64,000 nt of DNA from Pseudoips prasinana (taxonomy: Eukaryota; Arthropoda; Insecta; Lepidoptera; Nolidae). Positions within the stretch are counted from its first letter, which is position 1. Every line of letters begins with the position of its first letter. Location of the stretch: NCBI GenBank assembly GCA_951640165.1, contig OX621246.1:4303001-4367000 (forward strand), given 5' to 3'. The notes below the pieces were generated by a model that was not told the origin of the DNA, searched no databases, and saw nothing but the letters and a program-made list of their open reading frames with translations. Below, in pieces: positions 62,441 to 64,000 of the stretch. Made by a program: the position numbers and the translations under genes.

Positions 62441-63109
62441 CTTTAGGTTTTGACTCTCGGCTCATGGTGGTACCTGTAGATACGCATGACAGCTTTGGTT
62501 TCTAGGCACATTGTGGGCAACCGTCGCCGTGTCGCTATACTAGTGACTCGCGAGAGGAATTTCATCGATACAGATGCAAACGAATAATCATGGAGGAAGA
62601 CCGGGGCTTTGGTTCGGGCTAATTACCTTCATTTGTTTTAGGTAACTCATGGTCTCCTTGTCGTAGTTTTCTAAGATGTTCCTGGGACGATGCGACAGGG
62701 CTAACAGGTGTGTTGACCAGAAATAAAGCAGACGCTGCTTTCCCTCCACCTTGCAGGATACAGAGCAGGATATTGTGTCATGGAGGCGAATAAGGTCGGT
62801 TAAGCGAAAGTGATACAATGTGTACTGCAAGCATCATCGACCGATGCGAAAAAGAAGTTAAAATACTCAGCCGTTCTTACACTGTAAAAGCAGACGTATT
62901 TATTGTTAGACTAAAGACCCGGCCCGGCTTCTTACGGCTACATAGACGCAAAGAGTACTTAAAATTATAACTTTTCTTGGACAAATAGAACATAATAACA
63001 ATTCGCAACAAAGATTTTTTTTATAAAATGAACCAAATTCATTGAATTTAACTGTAATAGTTGGACATAATTAATGGTTTTGTGGAAAATTGTGCGTAGT
63101 GGGAGCGGT
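62441..63109. other. Gene-free stretch
   Basis: No supported gene. ATTTCATCGATACAGATGC (62551) resembles ATTTCATCGATACGAATGC at 31831, a hint of another low-copy repeat. Confidence 0.4.
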
Positions 63110-63215
63110 CTTGTGAGGGTCGCTGGAAAGAGCTGGATACAAGTAGCCCGAGACAGGATAATTATGGAGATCTTTGGTCAAGCAGTGGAAGTCTTTCGAC
63201 TAATATGATGGTGAT
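63110..63215 (+). mobile_element. RTE LINE 3' tail
   Basis: GTGAGGGTCGCTGGAAAGAG, TTATGGAGATCTTTGG, AGCAGTGGAAGTCTTTCGAC and a TGATGGTGATG tail. Confidence 0.7.
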
Positions 63216-63950
63216 GTGTAGTATAAACATTTAGTACATTATTTTAAGTATCATCAATAGAACCAAAATAATTACGGTTTACATTGATTTTTAAAGTGAT
63301 TCATAATTGAAATACAGCGTCCCTATATAAATCAGGGATTATATAATTAGAATGACAGCAAGACTCGGCTCGTGGCACTGATTAAATATGTAATGCATAT
63401 TATTATGCCAAAGCTGAGATTTAAGCTTATTTTGTGTATCTGTATTCTGCCAAGATATGACAATAATGTCCACTTATCAAATATTTTGTATTCTGTGTAG
63501 GTATATTAATTATAAATTAGTGTTAATTTATTATTATTTCATATTAAACACACACATATAAACATATTTTATGTATTAATTAGCTATAAGTGTAGGTTTA
63601 GGTTAGCTATTAGTGTCGAGCTCAGATCAATTAAAAAAGTTTTTATTTTATCTAAGATGTCGAGGTATTTTTTAAAAGAAACTGCAAGCTGTACTGTCAT
63701 TTAAATTTTCTGTTGAGTTATTGTACTTGGCTCCATCTGAAAACTAGCACTGCAAAAGTTTAAGTTGCTAAGATGGGACCAATTCGGACACACACAGGTA
63801 TTTAATGTGCCTTTACTTCTGTATAATGTATAAATTATGTTTCCTTTTTAACTTATTATCTGTGCTAGTTTACGGATCTTTATTTTCTCTTTTTTAGATT
63901 TAATTGAAAGCTTGTGTGTGTGTGAGCTTGGATCTTTGTTACTTCCGCGG
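63216..63950. other. Gene-free AT-rich stretch
   Basis: No supported feature. Confidence 0.45.
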
Positions 63951-64000
63951 TAAAACCGCGGGTCACTGCAATTAGATAATTGCAGTGCCCCGCGGTTTTA
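63951..64000. repeat. Hairpin with 23-bp arms at the window edge
   Basis: TAAAACCGCGGGTCACTGCA plus ATT pairs with the last 23 bases (one mismatch) around the loop AGAT. The right arm ends at the last base, so the structure may extend further. Confidence 0.9.

Overview
The window is about 64 kb of AT-rich insect DNA, almost certainly from a moth or butterfly. Nearly everything recognisable in it is a transposable element or a relic of one. The evidence for Lepidoptera is the set of interspersed repeats: tRNA-headed SINEs ending in ATT repeats, RTE-type non-LTR fragments ending in ATC/GAT runs, and a repeat carrying CAGACAGACAGAC next to GGGTTCCG. No conserved single-copy host gene, rRNA gene or convincing functional tRNA gene was found. 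The only coding sequence not clearly tied to a named transposon class is a short SWIM zinc-finger ORF at 42.6-43.0 kb.

Layout. 0-5.5 kb: two copies of the GTTCCG repeat (family R), RTE tails, SINEs. 5.5-11 kb: quiet AT-rich DNA around a 5'-truncated LINE (7.5-9.4 kb). 11-16.8 kb: SINEs, three stacked LINE 3' ends, palindromic MITEs, and a second truncated LINE (15.8-16.8 kb). 17.4-25.6 kb: decayed reverse-transcriptase genes, including an RTE element interrupted by an R1-like element. 26-34 kb: SINEs, a palindromic MITE, and a complete Tc1-like transposon (29.6-31.2 kb) with an uninterrupted DD34E transposase. 34.4-40.5 kb: a nest of four elements, SINE-A holding SINE-C, SINE-C holding a near full-length CR1/Jockey-like LINE with an intact 952-codon ORF2, and a second LINE lodged in the SINE-A tail. 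42.2-43.9 kb: the SWIM ORF between 261-bp identical direct repeats. 45-47.6 kb: another R copy and another LINE. 48.4-50.1 kb: a tandem satellite of about ten 173-bp monomers. 50-64 kb: scattered SINEs, a Harbinger-like MITE, further palindromic elements, and tandem 5S-rRNA-derived SINEs.

How the parts relate. The autonomous proteins visible are one Tc1-like transposase, one intact LINE ORF2 whose ORF1 partner has a premature stop, and several dead reverse transcriptases. The SINEs depend on LINE enzymes: SINE-F carries the same 3' tail as the RTE fragments, and SINE-A and SINE-B share a common 3' end. The MITEs carry only terminal inverted repeats and need transposases from elsewhere. Two LINEs have lost exactly their catalytic [YF]ADD region. 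Family names (SINE-A to F, R, K, L, M, N, G, H) are labels for this report only. Clade assignments rest on motif reading, not on a database search.
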